Source: Oribacterium sp. C9 (GTDB taxonomy: Bacteria > Bacillota > Clostridia > Lachnospirales > Lachnospiraceae). From it: a stretch of DNA of 64,000 nucleotides. Shown piece after piece: positions 50,344 through 61,687 of this stretch; within the stretch, counting starts at the first letter, position 1, and the number at the start of each line of letters is the position of its first letter. The notes beneath the pieces were generated by a model that was not told the origin of the DNA, ran no database searches, and saw only the letters and a program-made list of their open reading frames with translations. The position numbers were made by a program, and so were the translations under genes. The stretch is taken from positions 62,001-126,000 of the forward strand of contig NZ_MUHW01000003.1 in NCBI RefSeq assembly GCF_002007235.1, written 5' to 3'.

Positions 50344-51774
50344 TTATGCTCCCATTACTCGCATGATATTTGTTGCAGTAACAGGCTGATTACGTGTAAG
50401 TCTTGAAAGGATTCCGGCTGTGATTACACAAAGGTCGCCCTTCTCAACGATTCCGCGGTTACGAAGCTCATCCATTGAATTCTCGAAAAGCTCGTCAGTT
50501 GTATCTGATCTTCTCGCCCAGATCGGAGTTACACCCCATAGAAGCATCATCTGTCTGACTGTTGCCTGACTTGGAGACATGGAATAGATAGGTGTTGCAG
50601 GACGATACTTTGAGATAAGTCTCGCTGTTGAGCCCGTGAGTGAAGGAACGATAAGTGCCTTTGCCTGAAGCTCTGAAGCAGTTGTTACGGAAGCGGCACA
50701 AACTGCGTTTGAGATATTGGCATAGGTGTTGCTGTCAACTCTGCGTTCCTTGTACATATTGTAATCAAGGAACTGCTCTGTGTACTCAACAATGGAAGCC
50801 ATCATCTCGAGAGCCTCTACAGGATACTTGCCCGCAGCTGTCTCTCCTGAAAGCATAACCGCATCTGTTCCGTTATATACAGCGTTGGCAACGTCTGTAA
50901 CCTCGGCTCTTGTAGGACGAGGGTTACGAATCATGGAATCAAGCATCTGAGTTGCTGTGATTACAAGCTTTCCTGCGTAGTTTGCCTTGTTGATCATCTC
51001 CTTCTGAAGCTGAGGAAGGCGCTTTGCCTCAACCTCAACGCCGAGATCACCACGGGCTACCATGATACCGTCAGCAGCCTCAATGATAGCATCAAGGTTA
51101 TCAAGTCCCTCCTGAGACTCGATCTTTGCGATGATCTTCATGGTTGAACCTGCATTGTCGATGATCTCACGGATCTCGCGGATAGTCTCAGCATTACGAA
51201 CGAAGGAAGCTGCTACGAAATCAAAGCCCACCTCGATACCGAACTTGATGTCCTCGATATCCTTTTCTGTAAGACCGGGAAGGCGAATGCTTACATTAGG
51301 AACATTTACACCCTTCTTTTCTCCGAGCTCACCGCCGTTTGTGACTTCACAATGAATATCCGTACCGTCTACGCTCTTAACCTTAAGTCCGATAAGACCG
51401 TCATCAATGAGGATAACACTTCCCTCTGAAACATCTTCGTTAAGACCGTCGTAGTTTATGTAAACCTTATCCTTTGTTCCCACGCACTCTACTGTTGTAA
51501 GGATAATCTCGTTACCAGCCTCAAGAGTAACCTTCTTATGATCCTCAAGCTCACCTGTACGGATCTCAGGGCCCTTTGTATCGAGAAGTGCTGCGATCTC
51601 ACGTCCGCTGTCCTTACGCGCTTCCTTAAGAAGTGCAAGTCTTTCGAGATGCTCCTTATGACTTCCGTGAGAGAAGTTGAAACGGGCAACATCCATATTA
51701 TCAGCAAGCTTTCTCAAAATTGTATAATCATTCTCATTGGGTCCGAGTGTACATACGATCTTAGTTTTTCTCAT
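50344..51774 (-). CDS. pyk: Pyruvate kinase
   Basis: A 476-residue enzyme converting phosphoenolpyruvate and ADP to pyruvate and ATP. It has KIVCTLGPNENDY, the nucleotide/K+ site NFSHGSHKEH, LDTKGPEIRTGEL, the catalytic Lys in IIAKIESQEG, and MVARGDLGVEV. The segment LVITATQMLDSMIRNPRPTRAEVTDVANAV is the A-domain signature. It ends after the C domain (GDLCVITAG) and lacks the extra PEP-utiliser domain of Bacillus enzymes. It lies upstream of lysA but probably as a separate unit. Confidence 0.97.
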   Translation of the reverse strand: MRKTKIVCTLGPNENDYTILRKLADNMDVARFNFSHGSHKEHLERLALLKEARKDSGREIAALLDTKGPEIRTGELEDHKKVTLEAGNEIILTTVECVGTKDKVYINYDGLNEDVSEGSVILIDDGLIGLKVKSVDGTDIHCEVTNGGELGEKKGVNVPNVSIRLPGLTEKDIEDIKFGIEVGFDFVAASFVRNAETIREIREIIDNAGSTMKIIAKIESQEGLDNLDAIIEAADGIMVARGDLGVEVEAKRLPQLQKEMINKANYAGKLVITATQMLDSMIRNPRPTRAEVTDVANAVYNGTDAVMLSGETAAGKYPVEALEMMASIVEYTEQFLDYNMYKERRVDSNTYANISNAVCAASVTTASELQAKALIVPSLTGSTARLISKYRPATPIYSMSPSQATVRQMMLLWGVTPIWARRSDTTDELFENSMDELRNRGIVEKGDLCVITAGILSRLTRNQPVTATNIMRVMGA

Positions 51775-51816
51775 TAATTAGCCTCCTAAAACTTGTTATC
51801 TTGTGTTCAATTACTA

Positions 51817-52464
51817 TTATCTGAAATCATTAATATGGAAAACATTGCGCTTCTTAGGTTTCTGATTTGAAAGGTAGAAGAACAATGCCACATTTAAAAG
51901 TGAAAGGGCGATAGCAACTCTGGTTCCGAGATCAGGTGTTCCCAGGAATATGAAAATATAGAGAACGACCTCGGCTATCGCAAGCCAGCGCGCTTTTATC
52001 GGGATGATGAAGTAAAGCATAAATGTCGCATCCGGAAAAGTAAGCGCATATGCAAGGAATATGCTGAATGTCATATATGTCGGATAAAGCTGAAGCGATA
52101 CTCCTGTGACGATATATATGAGAAGTGCTGACAAAACCAGCATTATGGCACCTGAAAAGAAAAAGAAATTGTACTTAAAGGTACCCCATAACTGCTCCAG
52201 AGTCATACCGAGACTGTAGTAGACAAACACAGCCACCACCATCCATATCATACTTGTGGACGGAGGATAAAAAAGAAAGGTCACGATACGCCAGATATGC
52301 CCGTGCAGTATAGCTTCAGGATCCAGATCCAGGTAGTAATAATAAAGTAATGGATTAAACATCTGGATGAGGAAGCCCACCACATATATAACGCAGATAT
52401 ACTTCATAAGATCCGGTATGGCATACCGTCCGAATTTCCGTTCAAGCTTTTGAAATAATGTCAA
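51817..52464 (-). CDS. Rhomboid/derlin-like membrane protein, probably non-catalytic
   Basis: A 215-residue protein with about six hydrophobic helices and the derlin/rhomboid layout: IWRIVTFLFYPPS, then LEQLWGTFKYNFFFFSGAIM. The GxSG serine and the later His of active rhomboid proteases are not found, so it is likely a pseudoprotease. The frame is open to 52548, but the promoter TTGAAA/TATACT lies inside that extension. AAGGAG seven bases before a TTG at 52464 gives the start. Its role is unknown; rhomboid pseudoproteases bind membrane clients. Confidence 0.78.
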   Translation of the reverse strand: MTLFQKLERKFGRYAIPDLMKYICVIYVVGFLIQMFNPLLYYYYLDLDPEAILHGHIWRIVTFLFYPPSTSMIWMVVAVFVYYSLGMTLEQLWGTFKYNFFFFSGAIMLVLSALLIYIVTGVSLQLYPTYMTFSIFLAYALTFPDATFMLYFIIPIKARWLAIAEVVLYIFIFLGTPDLGTRVAIALSLLNVALFFYLSNQKPKKRNVFHINDFR

Positions 52465-52519
52465 ATCTAATCTCCTTATTTTAACAGAATGTAAAAGTAC
52501 ATCCCAAAAATTTTCATAA

Positions 52520-52548
52520 AGTATATAATCTGAGAATTTCTTTTTCAA
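52520..52548 (-). promoter_or_regulatory. Promoter of the rhomboid-like gene
   Basis: On the minus strand TTGAAA (52548-52543), a 17-bp spacer and TATACT (52525-52520). The start would be about 49 nt upstream of the TTG start codon. Confidence 0.75.
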
Positions 52549-52646
52549 GGCGAAATGTGCTTAAAAAAATACATTTCACCCTTTTTTCATAATTTTAAAA
52601 TGTATACAGTTCACCCTGTGTTCACAAAAGTTTTACATTATTACGG

Positions 52647-52675
52647 TTGAACGCAATCTAACTAAATGTTAAGAT
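52647..52675 (+). promoter_or_regulatory. Possible promoter of the dehydratase-activase fusion gene
   Basis: TTGAAC (52647-52652) and TAAGAT (52670-52675) have a 17-bp spacer, but the leader would be about 155 nt. Other candidates closer to the gene are no better. TTCACCC repeats (52585 and 52611) are also present in this divergent gap. Confidence 0.3.
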
Positions 52676-52838
52676 TACATTTTGGTTCACACACTATTAA
52701 TATAGGAAAGATTCTTATGCATGTGTCCTTAATTCGCATCGTGACACTTGCATCATCGTATAACTATTCGGCAGATTTTAGGGAGAAAATAATTCTTTTT
52801 GTCGGATAGTAACTTATATAAAATGGGGTTATTTATTT

Positions 52839-55800
52839 ATGCAGCAATACAGACTTGGAATTGATATAGGTTCGACTACTGTCAAGATCGCTATTCTGAA
52901 TTCCGAAAAGAATCTTATGTTCTCAGATTACCGCAGACACCATGCAGATATACAGGGAACTCTTGCGGATATTCTTGAAGAAGCGAATGACAGACTCGGC
53001 GAGATCAGCCTTTCCGTTGTCATCACAGGCTCCGGAGGACTGACCATCAGTAAGCACATGGACGCTTTCTTCTGTCAGGAGGTTGTAGCCGTAGCCACAG
53101 CTCTTAAAGATTATCGTCCTGACACTGATGTTGCCATCGAACTCGGAGGAGAAGATGCCAAGATCATATATTTTAAAGGCGGTATAGATCAGCGTATGAA
53201 CGGTATCTGTGCCGGAGGCACAGGTTCCTTCATCGATCAGATGGCCTCTCTTCTTCATACTGACGCAGCCGGGCTTAACATACTTGCTAAGGACTATCAG
53301 ATGATCTATCCGATAGCGGCCCGTTGCGGAGTATTTGCAAAAACAGACATTCAGCCCCTGATAAATGAAGGTGCCGCAAGGGAGGATCTTGCCGCATCCA
53401 TTTTTCAGGCCGTTGTAAATCAGACTATATCAGGACTTGCCCAGGGCAAGCCTATCAGGGGACACGTAGCATTTCTCGGTGGTCCTCTTCATTTTATGCC
53501 GGAATTACGTAAGGCATTTATCCGTACCCTTAATCTTCAGGGACCGGAGATCATCGAGCCCGAAAACAGCCATCTCTTTGCAGCTATAGGTTCCTGCCTT
53601 AACTGTCCTGAAGATGCAAAAACTGCAGCTATAGGTACTCTCATCGATCTGCTCCGTAACGGGATCAAGATGGATGCAGAGCTTAAGCGTATGGCTCCTC
53701 TCTTTGAGAATGAGACTCAGTACAGAGAATTCACTGAACGTCACGACCAGGCTAAGGTAAAGACAGGAAATCTGTCTAATTATCATGGCAATGTCTATCT
53801 CGGTATAGATGCCGGTTCCACCACTACAAAGCTGGCTCTCGTATCCGAGAATGGAGAGCTCCTTTACAAGTTCTATAAGAACAACAACGGTTCTCCTATA
53901 GCGACATCCATAGAATCCATGAAAGAGATAAAGTCTCTTCTTCCCGAGGATGCACGTATAGCCTATGCCTGTTCAACAGGTTACGGAGAAGCGCTTCTAA
54001 AATCAGCATTCCAGCTTGATGAGGGAGAGGTCGAGACCATCTCCCATTACTATGCCGCTTCCTTCTTCGACCCTGATGTCGATTGTATTCTCGACATCGG
54101 AGGTCAGGACATGAAGTGCATACGCATAAAGGACGGTACTGTTGATTCTGTACAGCTCAATGAGGCCTGCTCCAGCGGATGCGGTTCCTTCCTCGAAACC
54201 TTTGCAAAATCACTGGATTTTTCAGTTATTGATTTCGCCAAAGAAGCACTTTACGCCGAAAATCCTACCGATCTCGGCTCACGATGCACTGTTTTCATGA
54301 ATTCCAATGTTAAGCAGGCTCAGAAGGAAGGTGCCACTGTTTCGGATATTTCCGCAGGACTTGCATATTCCGTTATCAAGAATGCTCTTTTCAAGGTAAT
54401 AAAGGTAACAGATGCGAAAGAGCTCGGAAAACACATCGTGGTACAGGGCGGAACCTTCTACAACGATGCAGTTCTTCGTGCCTTCGAAAATCTTCTCGGC
54501 GCACATGTTGTACGTCCGGACATCGCCGGCATAATGGGTGCCTTTGGCGCAGCTCTAATCGCCAGAGAAAGATATCATCTTGCCAACGAGAAGCTGAAGA
54601 ACATGAAGCCTACAGAGGAGGTCAAGGTCCCACGTACCGCTTATGGTCGCGTTCAGACCACCATGCTTCCTATCGACGACATCATTAACCTTAAGTACAC
54701 CACCAAGATGACCCGTTGTCAGGGCTGCAACAATCATTGCGTACTGACCATAAACCAGTTCGGTGCCGGAAGAAACTTTATTTCCGGAAACCGCTGCGAG
54801 CGCGGTCTCGGCAAGACAAAGCTAAAGAGAGACATTCCTAACCTTTTTGCATATAAACTTCAGAGAATGTTCGACTACGAGCCACTCCCTCAGGATATCG
54901 CAGAGCGTGGCGAAGTAGGTATCCCAAGAGTCCTCAACATGTATGAGAACTATCCTTTCTGGGCAACCTTCTTCCGTGAGCTTAAGTTCAGAACAGTCCT
55001 CTCTCCTGCAAGTACAAGAAAGATCTACGAGCTCGGAATAGAAACCATTCCGTCCGAGTCAGAATGTTACCCTGCAAAGATCGCTCATGGTCATGTTGAA
55101 TGGCTCATAAGAAACGGTCAGAAGTTTATCTTCTACCCATGCATACCATATGAACGTAATGAAACACCTGATGCAGGTAATCATTATAACTGTCCTATGG
55201 TCACATCCTACGCTGAAAACATAAAGAACAACGTGGAAGGTCTCGAGGATAACTCCATTATGTTCATGAAGCCGTTTCTGGCTTTTACCAATGAGAAGAT
55301 CTGCACAGATCAGCTGGTAAAGATATTTGCACACCCTGAGGATGGAGAGCATTCCATCCGTCCTGTCGGTGAGCTCACTGCTCAGAAAATCGCTGAACAG
55401 TTTAAGAAATGGAACTTTACCGAAGAAGAAATACGTTCAGCCGCTCATGAAGCATGGAAAGAGCTCACTCAGGCTCATCTGGATATGCAGAGAAAGGGAG
55501 AGGAAACTCTCAGATGGATGAAGGAAACCGGGCACAGAGGTATAGTACTCGCCGGACGTCCTTATCATGCAGATCCTGAGATCAACCACGGTATACCTGA
55601 GCTTATCACCAGCTATGACTTCGCAATCCTTACAGAGGATTCGATCTCACATCTCGGACAGGTGGAGAGACCTATCATAGTAACAGATCAGTGGATGTAT
55701 CACACGAGACTTTACCGCGCCGCCGAGTATGTAAAGACAAGAGACGATCTTGATCTCATACAGCTGAACTCCTTCGGCTGCGGTCTCGATGCAGTCACCA

Positions 55801-57218
55801 TAGATCAGGTCAGAGACATTCTCACCGGATCCGACAAGATCTATACTGTGCTCAAGATCGATGAGGTGAACAATCTCGGTGCAGCGCGTATCCGTGTACG
55901 TTCACTTATCGCTGCCATCCGTGTACGTGATGAAAAGCATTATGTTCGCACCATGCGTCCTGCAAGTTACGAGAGACGTCTTTTCACAAAGGATATGAAG
56001 AATGAGCGTTACACCATTCTCTGCCCTCAGATGTCTCCGATACATTTTGATATGCTTGAGCCTGCCATCAGAGCTTCCGGCTACAACCTGGTGGTACTTA
56101 ACAATGCAAATCGTAATGCCATAGACACCGGTCTAAAGTACGTTAACAACGATGCCTGCTATCCATCCATAATCGTTGTCGGTCAGATCATGGATGCCCT
56201 TAATTCCGGTAAATACGACCTGGACCATACAGCGATCATCATGTCTCAGACAGGAGGCGGATGCCGTGCTTCAAACTATATCGGATTCATACGTCGTGCC
56301 CTTGAGCATGCAGGTATGTCTCAGATTCCTGTTATTTCGCTCAATGCTAACGGCATGGAGTCTACACCGGGCTTTAAGCTGACACTTCCGCTGCTTACCA
56401 GAGCTATGCAGGCAATAGTTTACGGTGATGTTTTTATGCGTGCTCTGTATGCCACAAGACCTTATGAGCTTGTTCCCGGTTCCGCCGAGGAGCTTCATCA
56501 GAAGTGGCTCAAGGTATGTGTTAAGTCACTTTCCAGAAAGACCACATCCATGAACCAGTTCTCAAGGAATGTACGCGGAATCATCAGGGATTTCGATACA
56601 CTTCCTATCAAGGAAGGGCTGGTCAAGCCTAAGGTCGGAATCGTAGGTGAGATACTTGTAAAGTTCTCGCCTCTCGCCAACAACCACATAGTTGAGCTTC
56701 TGGAAAAGGAAGGAGCCGAGGCTGTCGTTCCCGATCTCATGGACTTCCTGCTCTACTGCTTCTACAACCAGAACTTCAAGTACGAGAATCTGGGAGCACG
56801 CTGGAAGGGTAAGGCACTCTGCAACTGTGTCATCAACCTTTTAGAGTATTTCAGAAAGACGGCCCGTAAGGAATTTGCCAAGTCCAGTCGTTTCACTCCT
56901 CCCGGAGAGATCAGAGAGCTTGCAAAGATGGCCAAGGAATATGTTTCTATCGGCAATCAGACCGGCGAGGGCTGGTTCCTCACAGGTGAGATGCTGGAGC
57001 TTATGGATGAGGGTGTTTACAACATCGTCTGCACACAGCCTTTCGGATGCCTTCCAAACCACATCGTAGGCAAGGGTGTCATCAAGGAGCTGAAACGTCA
57101 CAATCCTGAGGCAAACATCATCGCTGTGGACTATGATGCAGGTGCTTCCGAGGTAAATCAGCTTAACCGTATCAAGCTGATGCTCACTGTGGCGCAGAAC
57201 AAACTAAAGACTCAATAA
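52839..57218 (+). CDS. 2-hydroxyacyl-CoA dehydratase activase-type fusion protein (two ASKHA ATPase domains, DUF2229, HgdB-like)
   Basis: A 1459-residue protein. Two BadF/HgdC-type ATPase domains open with [14 protein letters not shown] (about 5-18) and [14 protein letters not shown] (about 320-333). Each has a Cys loop, CAGGTGSF near 123 and CSSGCGSF near 442, where activases hold a shared 4Fe-4S cluster. A Cys-rich knot ([10 protein letters not shown] and GNRCERG, about 623-655) leads into a DUF2229 region ([16 protein letters not shown]) and an HgdB-like C-terminal part (950-1459). Such fusions are widespread in anaerobes. They are thought to drive ATP-dependent low-potential electron transfer, related to double-cubane-cluster proteins. 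The substrate is unknown, and no dehydratase or CoA-transferase genes lie nearby. Confidence 0.88.
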   Translation: MQQYRLGIDIGSTTVKIAILNSEKNLMFSDYRRHHADIQGTLADILEEANDRLGEISLSVVITGSGGLTISKHMDAFFCQEVVAVATALKDYRPDTDVAIELGGEDAKIIYFKGGIDQRMNGICAGGTGSFIDQMASLLHTDAAGLNILAKDYQMIYPIAARCGVFAKTDIQPLINEGAAREDLAASIFQAVVNQTISGLAQGKPIRGHVAFLGGPLHFMPELRKAFIRTLNLQGPEIIEPENSHLFAAIGSCLNCPEDAKTAAIGTLIDLLRNGIKMDAELKRMAPLFENETQYREFTERHDQAKVKTGNLSNYHGNVYLGIDAGSTTTKLALVSENGELLYKFYKNNNGSPIATSIESMKEIKSLLPEDARIAYACSTGYGEALLKSAFQLDEGEVETISHYYAASFFDPDVDCILDIGGQDMKCIRIKDGTVDSVQLNEACSSGCGSFLETFAKSLDFSVIDFAKEALYAENPTDLGSRCTVFMNSNVKQAQKEGATVSDISAGLAYSVIKNALFKVIKVTDAKELGKHIVVQGGTFYNDAVLRAFENLLGAHVVRPDIAGIMGAFGAALIARERYHLANEKLKNMKPTEEVKVPRTAYGRVQTTMLPIDDIINLKYTTKMTRCQGCNNHCVLTINQFGAGRNFISGNRCERGLGKTKLKRDIPNLFAYKLQRMFDYEPLPQDIAERGEVGIPRVLNMYENYPFWATFFRELKFRTVLSPASTRKIYELGIETIPSESECYPAKIAHGHVEWLIRNGQKFIFYPCIPYERNETPDAGNHYNCPMVTSYAENIKNNVEGLEDNSIMFMKPFLAFTNEKICTDQLVKIFAHPEDGEHSIRPVGELTAQKIAEQFKKWNFTEEEIRSAAHEAWKELTQAHLDMQRKGEETLRWMKETGHRGIVLAGRPYHADPEINHGIPELITSYDFAILTEDSISHLGQVERPIIVTDQWMYHTRLYRAAEYVKTRDDLDLIQLNSFGCGLDAVTIDQVRDILTGSDKIYTVLKIDEVNNLGAARIRVRSLIAAIRVRDEKHYVRTMRPASYERRLFTKDMKNERYTILCPQMSPIHFDMLEPAIRASGYNLVVLNNANRNAIDTGLKYVNNDACYPSIIVVGQIMDALNSGKYDLDHTAIIMSQTGGGCRASNYIGFIRRALEHAGMSQIPVISLNANGMESTPGFKLTLPLLTRAMQAIVYGDVFMRALYATRPYELVPGSAEELHQKWLKVCVKSLSRKTTSMNQFSRNVRGIIRDFDTLPIKEGLVKPKVGIVGEILVKFSPLANNHIVELLEKEGAEAVVPDLMDFLLYCFYNQNFKYENLGARWKGKALCNCVINLLEYFRKTARKEFAKSSRFTPPGEIRELAKMAKEYVSIGNQTGEGWFLTGEMLELMDEGVYNIVCTQPFGCLPNHIVGKGVIKELKRHNPEANIIAVDYDAGASEVNQLNRIKLMLTVAQNKLKTQ

Positions 57219-57241
57219 AAACTTGTTTTTACATTACATTC

Positions 57242-57296
57242 AAAAAGTCCATCAGTGCTTAAACACATTCTGTGTTTTTCACTGATGGACTTTTTT
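57242..57296. terminator. Bidirectional terminator between the activase fusion and glyA
   Basis: AAAAAGTCCATCAGTG pairs with CACTGATGGACTTTTTT, with an inner ACAC/GTGT stem. A and T runs on both sides serve both convergent genes. Confidence 0.93.
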
Positions 57297-57354
57297 CATT
57301 ACATGTTCTTTAAATACCGTGGACTGCTGCTACAAAAGTCGAATTCTGTATGTT

Positions 57355-58608
57355 TCAGCCCTCGTAAATCGGATACTTCTTCACAAGCTCAGCTACCTTG
57401 GCATTGATCTCATCCTTTGAATTTTCGAAATCAGTAGCTGCCTTCCAGATGCACTCCGCGATAGGAAGCATATCCTCCTCCTTGAAACCACGAGTGGTTA
57501 CAGCCGCAGTACCGATGCGGACACCGGATGTGACGAACGGAGAACGAGGATCGTTAGGAATAGCATTACGATTCAAGGTAATGTGAACCTCATCACAATT
57601 GTTCTGAAGAGTCTTACCTGTAAGCTCGGGAATATTGGTAAGATCCACAAGCATGAGGTGATTGTCTGTACCACCTGAAACAAGCTTGAAGCCCTGCTTG
57701 ATCATAGCGTCAGCAAGAGCCTTACAGTTCTTAACAAGCTGAGTCTGATATTCCTTGAATTCCGGCTTCAGTGCCTCGCCGAAGCAGACAGCCTTGGCTG
57801 CAACAACATGCTCGAGAGGACCACCCTGACATCCCGGGAACACTGCCTTGTTGAAATTGTATTTCTTTGCGATCTCCTCACTGGAAAGTATGAGACCTCC
57901 TCTCGGACCACGCAGAGTCTTATGAGTGGTTGTGGTAACGACATGTGCATAAGGAATAGGTGATGGATGAAGTCCTGCTGCAACAAGACCTGCGATATGA
58001 GCCATATCCACCCAGAGAACCGCATCAACCTTATCAGCGATCTCACGGAATCTCTTGAAATCAATGGTTCTCGGATAAGCAGAAGCACCTGCGATGATCA
58101 TCTTTGGCTTGTGCTCAACTGCCAGAGCCTCTACTTCGTCGTAATCTATATATCCTTCAGCATTAACACCGTAAGGAACGACGTTAAAAAAGCTTCCGGA
58201 GAAATTGGCAGGTGAACCATGAGTAAGGTGTCCGCCGGCATCAAGTGACATTCCGAGGATAGTATCGCCAGGCTTACAAATAGCCATGGTAACAGCCATA
58301 TTTGCCTGAGCACCGGAATGTGGCTGAACATTTGCATACTCACAATTGAAGAGCTTCTTTGCACGCTCTATGGCGATAGTCTCGATATCGTCCACATGAA
58401 CGCATCCACCGTAATAACGCTTTCCCGGATAACCTTCAGCATACTTGTTTGTAAGCACAGTTCCCATGGTGAGCATCGATACATCTGATAAAATATTCTC
58501 TGATGCAATAAGCTCGATGTTGTTCTGCTGACGTTCATACTCTTTGATGACTAATTGTCCTACCTCAGGATCTGCCTGAGCGATATAGTTCATCACTTCC
58601 TTGATCAT
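57355..58608 (-). CDS. glyA: Serine hydroxymethyltransferase
   Basis: A 417-residue PLP enzyme interconverting serine and glycine with tetrahydrofolate. It has [16 protein letters not shown], the cofactor segment [16 protein letters not shown], the PLP lysine in [16 protein letters not shown], and [15 protein letters not shown] near the end. GGAGG five bases before the ATG at 58608 sets the start; a TTG four codons earlier overlaps the ribosome site. It starts 24 nt after recJ, so the two are likely co-transcribed. Confidence 0.97.
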   Translation of the reverse strand: MIKEVMNYIAQADPEVGQLVIKEYERQQNNIELIASENILSDVSMLTMGTVLTNKYAEGYPGKRYYGGCVHVDDIETIAIERAKKLFNCEYANVQPHSGAQANMAVTMAICKPGDTILGMSLDAGGHLTHGSPANFSGSFFNVVPYGVNAEGYIDYDEVEALAVEHKPKMIIAGASAYPRTIDFKRFREIADKVDAVLWVDMAHIAGLVAAGLHPSPIPYAHVVTTTTHKTLRGPRGGLILSSEEIAKKYNFNKAVFPGCQGGPLEHVVAAKAVCFGEALKPEFKEYQTQLVKNCKALADAMIKQGFKLVSGGTDNHLMLVDLTNIPELTGKTLQNNCDEVHITLNRNAIPNDPRSPFVTSGVRIGTAAVTTRGFKEEDMLPIAECIWKAATDFENSKDEINAKVAELVKKYPIYEG

Positions 58609-58632
58609 AGTTACCTCCAATTAAGACAAAAT

Positions 58633-60384
58633 TTAAGGCTTCAGCTGGTAATCATCAATCACAATCTGAAGACTTTGAATCCCATTATATTCATTAATCT
58701 GAGGATAGTAAACAATATCTATCCTTGAAGCAGCTCCCTTTTGCCTTAAAAAATCGTCTCCATTGGTAAAAATTAACCCGTCCATGAGGCAGCCTCCATC
58801 AGACAGAAGCTTCATCTTAACCACATTTCTGTTCTTACCGAGCACTCTGCACTCAGTAATTCCGAGGTTTTTCGTCGCAAAGCTTGGTTTTTCATTTCCT
58901 TTTCCGAAAGGCTCAAGCTTTTCAAAATCATGAATCAGGTTATGCGAAATATAATCAATCGGCATAGGCACATCTATCCATAGCTTGTCCACCAGCTGCT
59001 CCCCGGAGAGTTCACATCTCCTGTTAAGCTCTGCCCTGAACATGTCAATGTTTTTCTCCATAAGAGTGAACCCGGCTGCCATTGGATGGCCTCCCCACTT
59101 TACGAGCAGTTCATCGACCTCCTGAAGATGTTCCGACATGGAATAACCGTCAATGCTTCTGCCTGAGCCCTTTGCAAGACATTCTCCGTCTTCATCTCCC
59201 TCGCAACGGGTTATGACGAAGGATGGCCTGTAAAAACGTTCCCTTAATCTTCCTGCCACTATCCCCGCCAGACTCTCATGAAGCTCTGGAAGATATACCA
59301 CCAGCACCCTGTCATTCATATGGTGCCTCTGGACCATCTCTATAGCCTGATTTGTAGCCGATATGGTCATGGTCTTTCTGGAATCGTTAAGCTCCTTCAG
59401 CCTTGCAGCCTTCATGATGGCCTCTTCTCTGTCATCGGTAAGGAACAGATCAAGCGCTATCTCAGCGCTTCTGAGCCTTCCACCGGCATTGATACAGGGC
59501 CCTATGATATAGCCGATATGGTAGGCACTCACATGATCCTGAGTCAACAGATCCTGCAACTCCAAAAGAGCTCTAAGCCCCTGATTCTTTGTCTGCTTTA
59601 TCTGCTGAAGACCGAACTTTACTATAGTCCTGTTCTCATCCTTAAGCTCCATAACATCACAGATAGTAGCAATGGCAGCAAACTCAAGGAAATCATAGAA
59701 CTCTTCCTCGGGGATGGTATGATTCTGATACATCATAATGATTATCTTCCATGCAACAACCGCACCGCATATCTCCGGAAACGGATACCTGTTGTCCTCT
59801 CTCTTAGGATCAACAACGGCACTGGCTGGTGGAAGGATATCCCTTGACTCACATCCGAAATCCTCATCCTGATTCTGACGGACATCATGATGGTCGGTAA
59901 CGAGTACAGTTATTCCCAGATCTCTTGCATGCTTCAGCTCCTCTATTGCTGCTATACCGTTATCACAGGTGAGTATCACCTGAACTCCATCTTCCTTTGC
60001 TTTGTCTATGATGCCAATGTTTATCCCGTATCCGTCCTTGATACGATCTGGAAGTACATAATCAACCACTGCTCCGAGTCGTCTAAGCCCCTTAACAAGG
60101 ATATATGTGGCACACACACCGTCCACATCATAGTCTCCTACCACACGTATATGCTTTTTTTCTTTTATGGCACGATTAAGCTGATTCATGCACTTTATGG
60201 CATCTGGAAGATAAAGCGGTGAGTGCAGATCCTCCTCCAGTGAACCATGCAGGAACTGTTCTATCTGTTTTTCCGAGTTTATCTCTCTGTTACGAAGTAT
60301 CCTTGCAGTGACCTGATCGATATGATATTTATCCGCTATAGCCTTAAAGTCGGCTTTTTTATTATATAGAAACCACTTTTTCAT
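58633..60384 (-). CDS. recJ: Single-stranded-DNA-specific exonuclease RecJ
   Basis: A 583-residue DHH-family 5'-3' exonuclease used in recombination and repair. It has the metal motifs VVGDYDVDGVCATYIL, LTCDNGIAA and VTDHHDVRQ, then CGAVVAWKI, GPCINAGGRL, and the DHHA1 motif KWGGHPMAAGFTL, followed by an OB-fold. AAAGG before the ATG at 60384 gives the natural start MKKWFLYNKK; a longer frame to 60417 has no ribosome site. The length is normal. Confidence 0.95.
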   Translation of the reverse strand: MKKWFLYNKKADFKAIADKYHIDQVTARILRNREINSEKQIEQFLHGSLEEDLHSPLYLPDAIKCMNQLNRAIKEKKHIRVVGDYDVDGVCATYILVKGLRRLGAVVDYVLPDRIKDGYGINIGIIDKAKEDGVQVILTCDNGIAAIEELKHARDLGITVLVTDHHDVRQNQDEDFGCESRDILPPASAVVDPKREDNRYPFPEICGAVVAWKIIIMMYQNHTIPEEEFYDFLEFAAIATICDVMELKDENRTIVKFGLQQIKQTKNQGLRALLELQDLLTQDHVSAYHIGYIIGPCINAGGRLRSAEIALDLFLTDDREEAIMKAARLKELNDSRKTMTISATNQAIEMVQRHHMNDRVLVVYLPELHESLAGIVAGRLRERFYRPSFVITRCEGDEDGECLAKGSGRSIDGYSMSEHLQEVDELLVKWGGHPMAAGFTLMEKNIDMFRAELNRRCELSGEQLVDKLWIDVPMPIDYISHNLIHDFEKLEPFGKGNEKPSFATKNLGITECRVLGKNRNVVKMKLLSDGGCLMDGLIFTNGDDFLRQKGAASRIDIVYYPQINEYNGIQSLQIVIDDYQLKP

Positions 60385-60600
60385 AGAATAACCTTTATCA
60401 AATGATGTATAATACAATTTCAGCGCAAATTTACTTTACGCAAACAGACAAAAGTATAACACAACATATAGATCTTTTGTTAAAATGATGCTCTGCATAA
60501 GCAACACAATTTCGCAGGAAGAGAACATACTCAGCTTCCTTCGTGATAGTGTAGGCGGCTGAAGCATTATCATCCAATATATATAGGAGTTTTTGATTTA
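60385..60600. other. Divergent intergenic gap between recJ and the CPBP gene
   Basis: 216 nt holding both promoters. An AGGAAG/CTTCCT arm pair lies near 60520-60540. TAGGAG just before 60601 is the ribosome site of the CPBP gene. I see no further feature. Confidence 0.4.
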
Positions 60601-61470
60601 ATGACTAAATCTATCAAAAGAATATTTGCCATAATTGCCATAGTCACACTATTGTTTGAAATCGTTTTTCAGGCAACGGCAAACATACTTATTTCATATG
60701 GTTCGGATTTATACAGGAACGAATTTTTTTCTCTGACGGTATCCGCATTTCTGTCACTGCTTGCCGGATTTTTGCTCATGGGCTTTGAGCGCCACGCTGA
60801 AATGAAGCATATGAGGTTCAATCTGCTCACTCTTCTGTGGCTGATCCTCATTATGAACGGTATACAGTATCTGGTTTCCATAGCAACTCAGCCTATTCTT
60901 GATATCATTTACAGCCAGGGTTTTGATATGAAAACTGCAAGAGAAAACGCCACAGGCGCAGATATCGTAGGATTCTTTGGCATAGCTTATTCAGTGGCAG
61001 GTGCACCTATAGTTGAAGAGACCTTTTTCAGAGGGATAATATATGGAAAACTCAGGAGATACGGAAAGATTTTCGCCATAACCATAACTGCATTTCTTTT
61101 CGGGCTTCTCCACTGCAACCTAATACAGTTCTTTACCGCTGTTGTTATAGGCATTCTGTTTGGATGGATCAGAGAGAACTATGGTCTCAGATACTCGATT
61201 CTCGTCCATTCCTGCAACAATACTATGGCATTTGTAATGAGTTCACTAAACCCGGAGGATACTCTTTCATACTATGTCCTGATACTTCTGTTTTACGGAA
61301 GCATCCTCACTACGATCCTCTCTTTCATACTTAATTTCAAAAAGATCGAGACCTCATTCAGGGCCGAACCTGATCTTGGAAGAATGTACTATCTTTGGTT
61401 CACCACTATTCCGGTCATCATCGTAACAGTTTTTATGCTTATCATGACCGCCTTCAGTATCTTTACCTGA
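60601..61470 (+). CDS. CPBP family intramembrane glutamic endopeptidase
   Basis: A 289-residue membrane protein with about eight hydrophobic helices. The CPBP (Abi/CAAX protease) motifs are present: APIVEETFFRGIIYGKLRRYG with the Glu-Glu and Arg, FLFGLLHCNLIQF with the first His, and RYSILVHSCNNTMAFVM with the second His and Asn. Family members cleave membrane peptides, some linked to bacteriocin self-immunity. No bacteriocin genes are nearby. TAGGAG lies 11 bases before the ATG. Monocistronic. Confidence 0.9.
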   Translation: MTKSIKRIFAIIAIVTLLFEIVFQATANILISYGSDLYRNEFFSLTVSAFLSLLAGFLLMGFERHAEMKHMRFNLLTLLWLILIMNGIQYLVSIATQPILDIIYSQGFDMKTARENATGADIVGFFGIAYSVAGAPIVEETFFRGIIYGKLRRYGKIFAITITAFLFGLLHCNLIQFFTAVVIGILFGWIRENYGLRYSILVHSCNNTMAFVMSSLNPEDTLSYYVLILLFYGSILTTILSFILNFKKIETSFRAEPDLGRMYYLWFTTIPVIIVTVFMLIMTAFSIFT

Positions 61471-61538
61471 AGGTTTTTTCGATGTAAAACGGTTCACCCG
61501 TCCACTAAACACCTCTTTTTCATACTTTTTTCAAAAAC

Positions 61539-61579
61539 AAGACCTTTGTCATGGGAAACTGTCCCATGACAAAGGTCTT
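61539..61579. terminator. Bidirectional terminator, 18-bp stem
   Basis: AAGACCTTTGTCATGGGA and its exact complement around AACTG, with T-rich flanks both ways, between the convergent CPBP and DUF853 genes. Confidence 0.93.
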
Positions 61580-61687
61580 TTCTGTTCATATCAGAATTAA
61601 GATTTTTCAAAAACATCGCCCAAATTCGTGAAGGCAACTCCGCATGACGTATCCCCAATTAGTCTATACAAAGCTCACTTCCCACGA

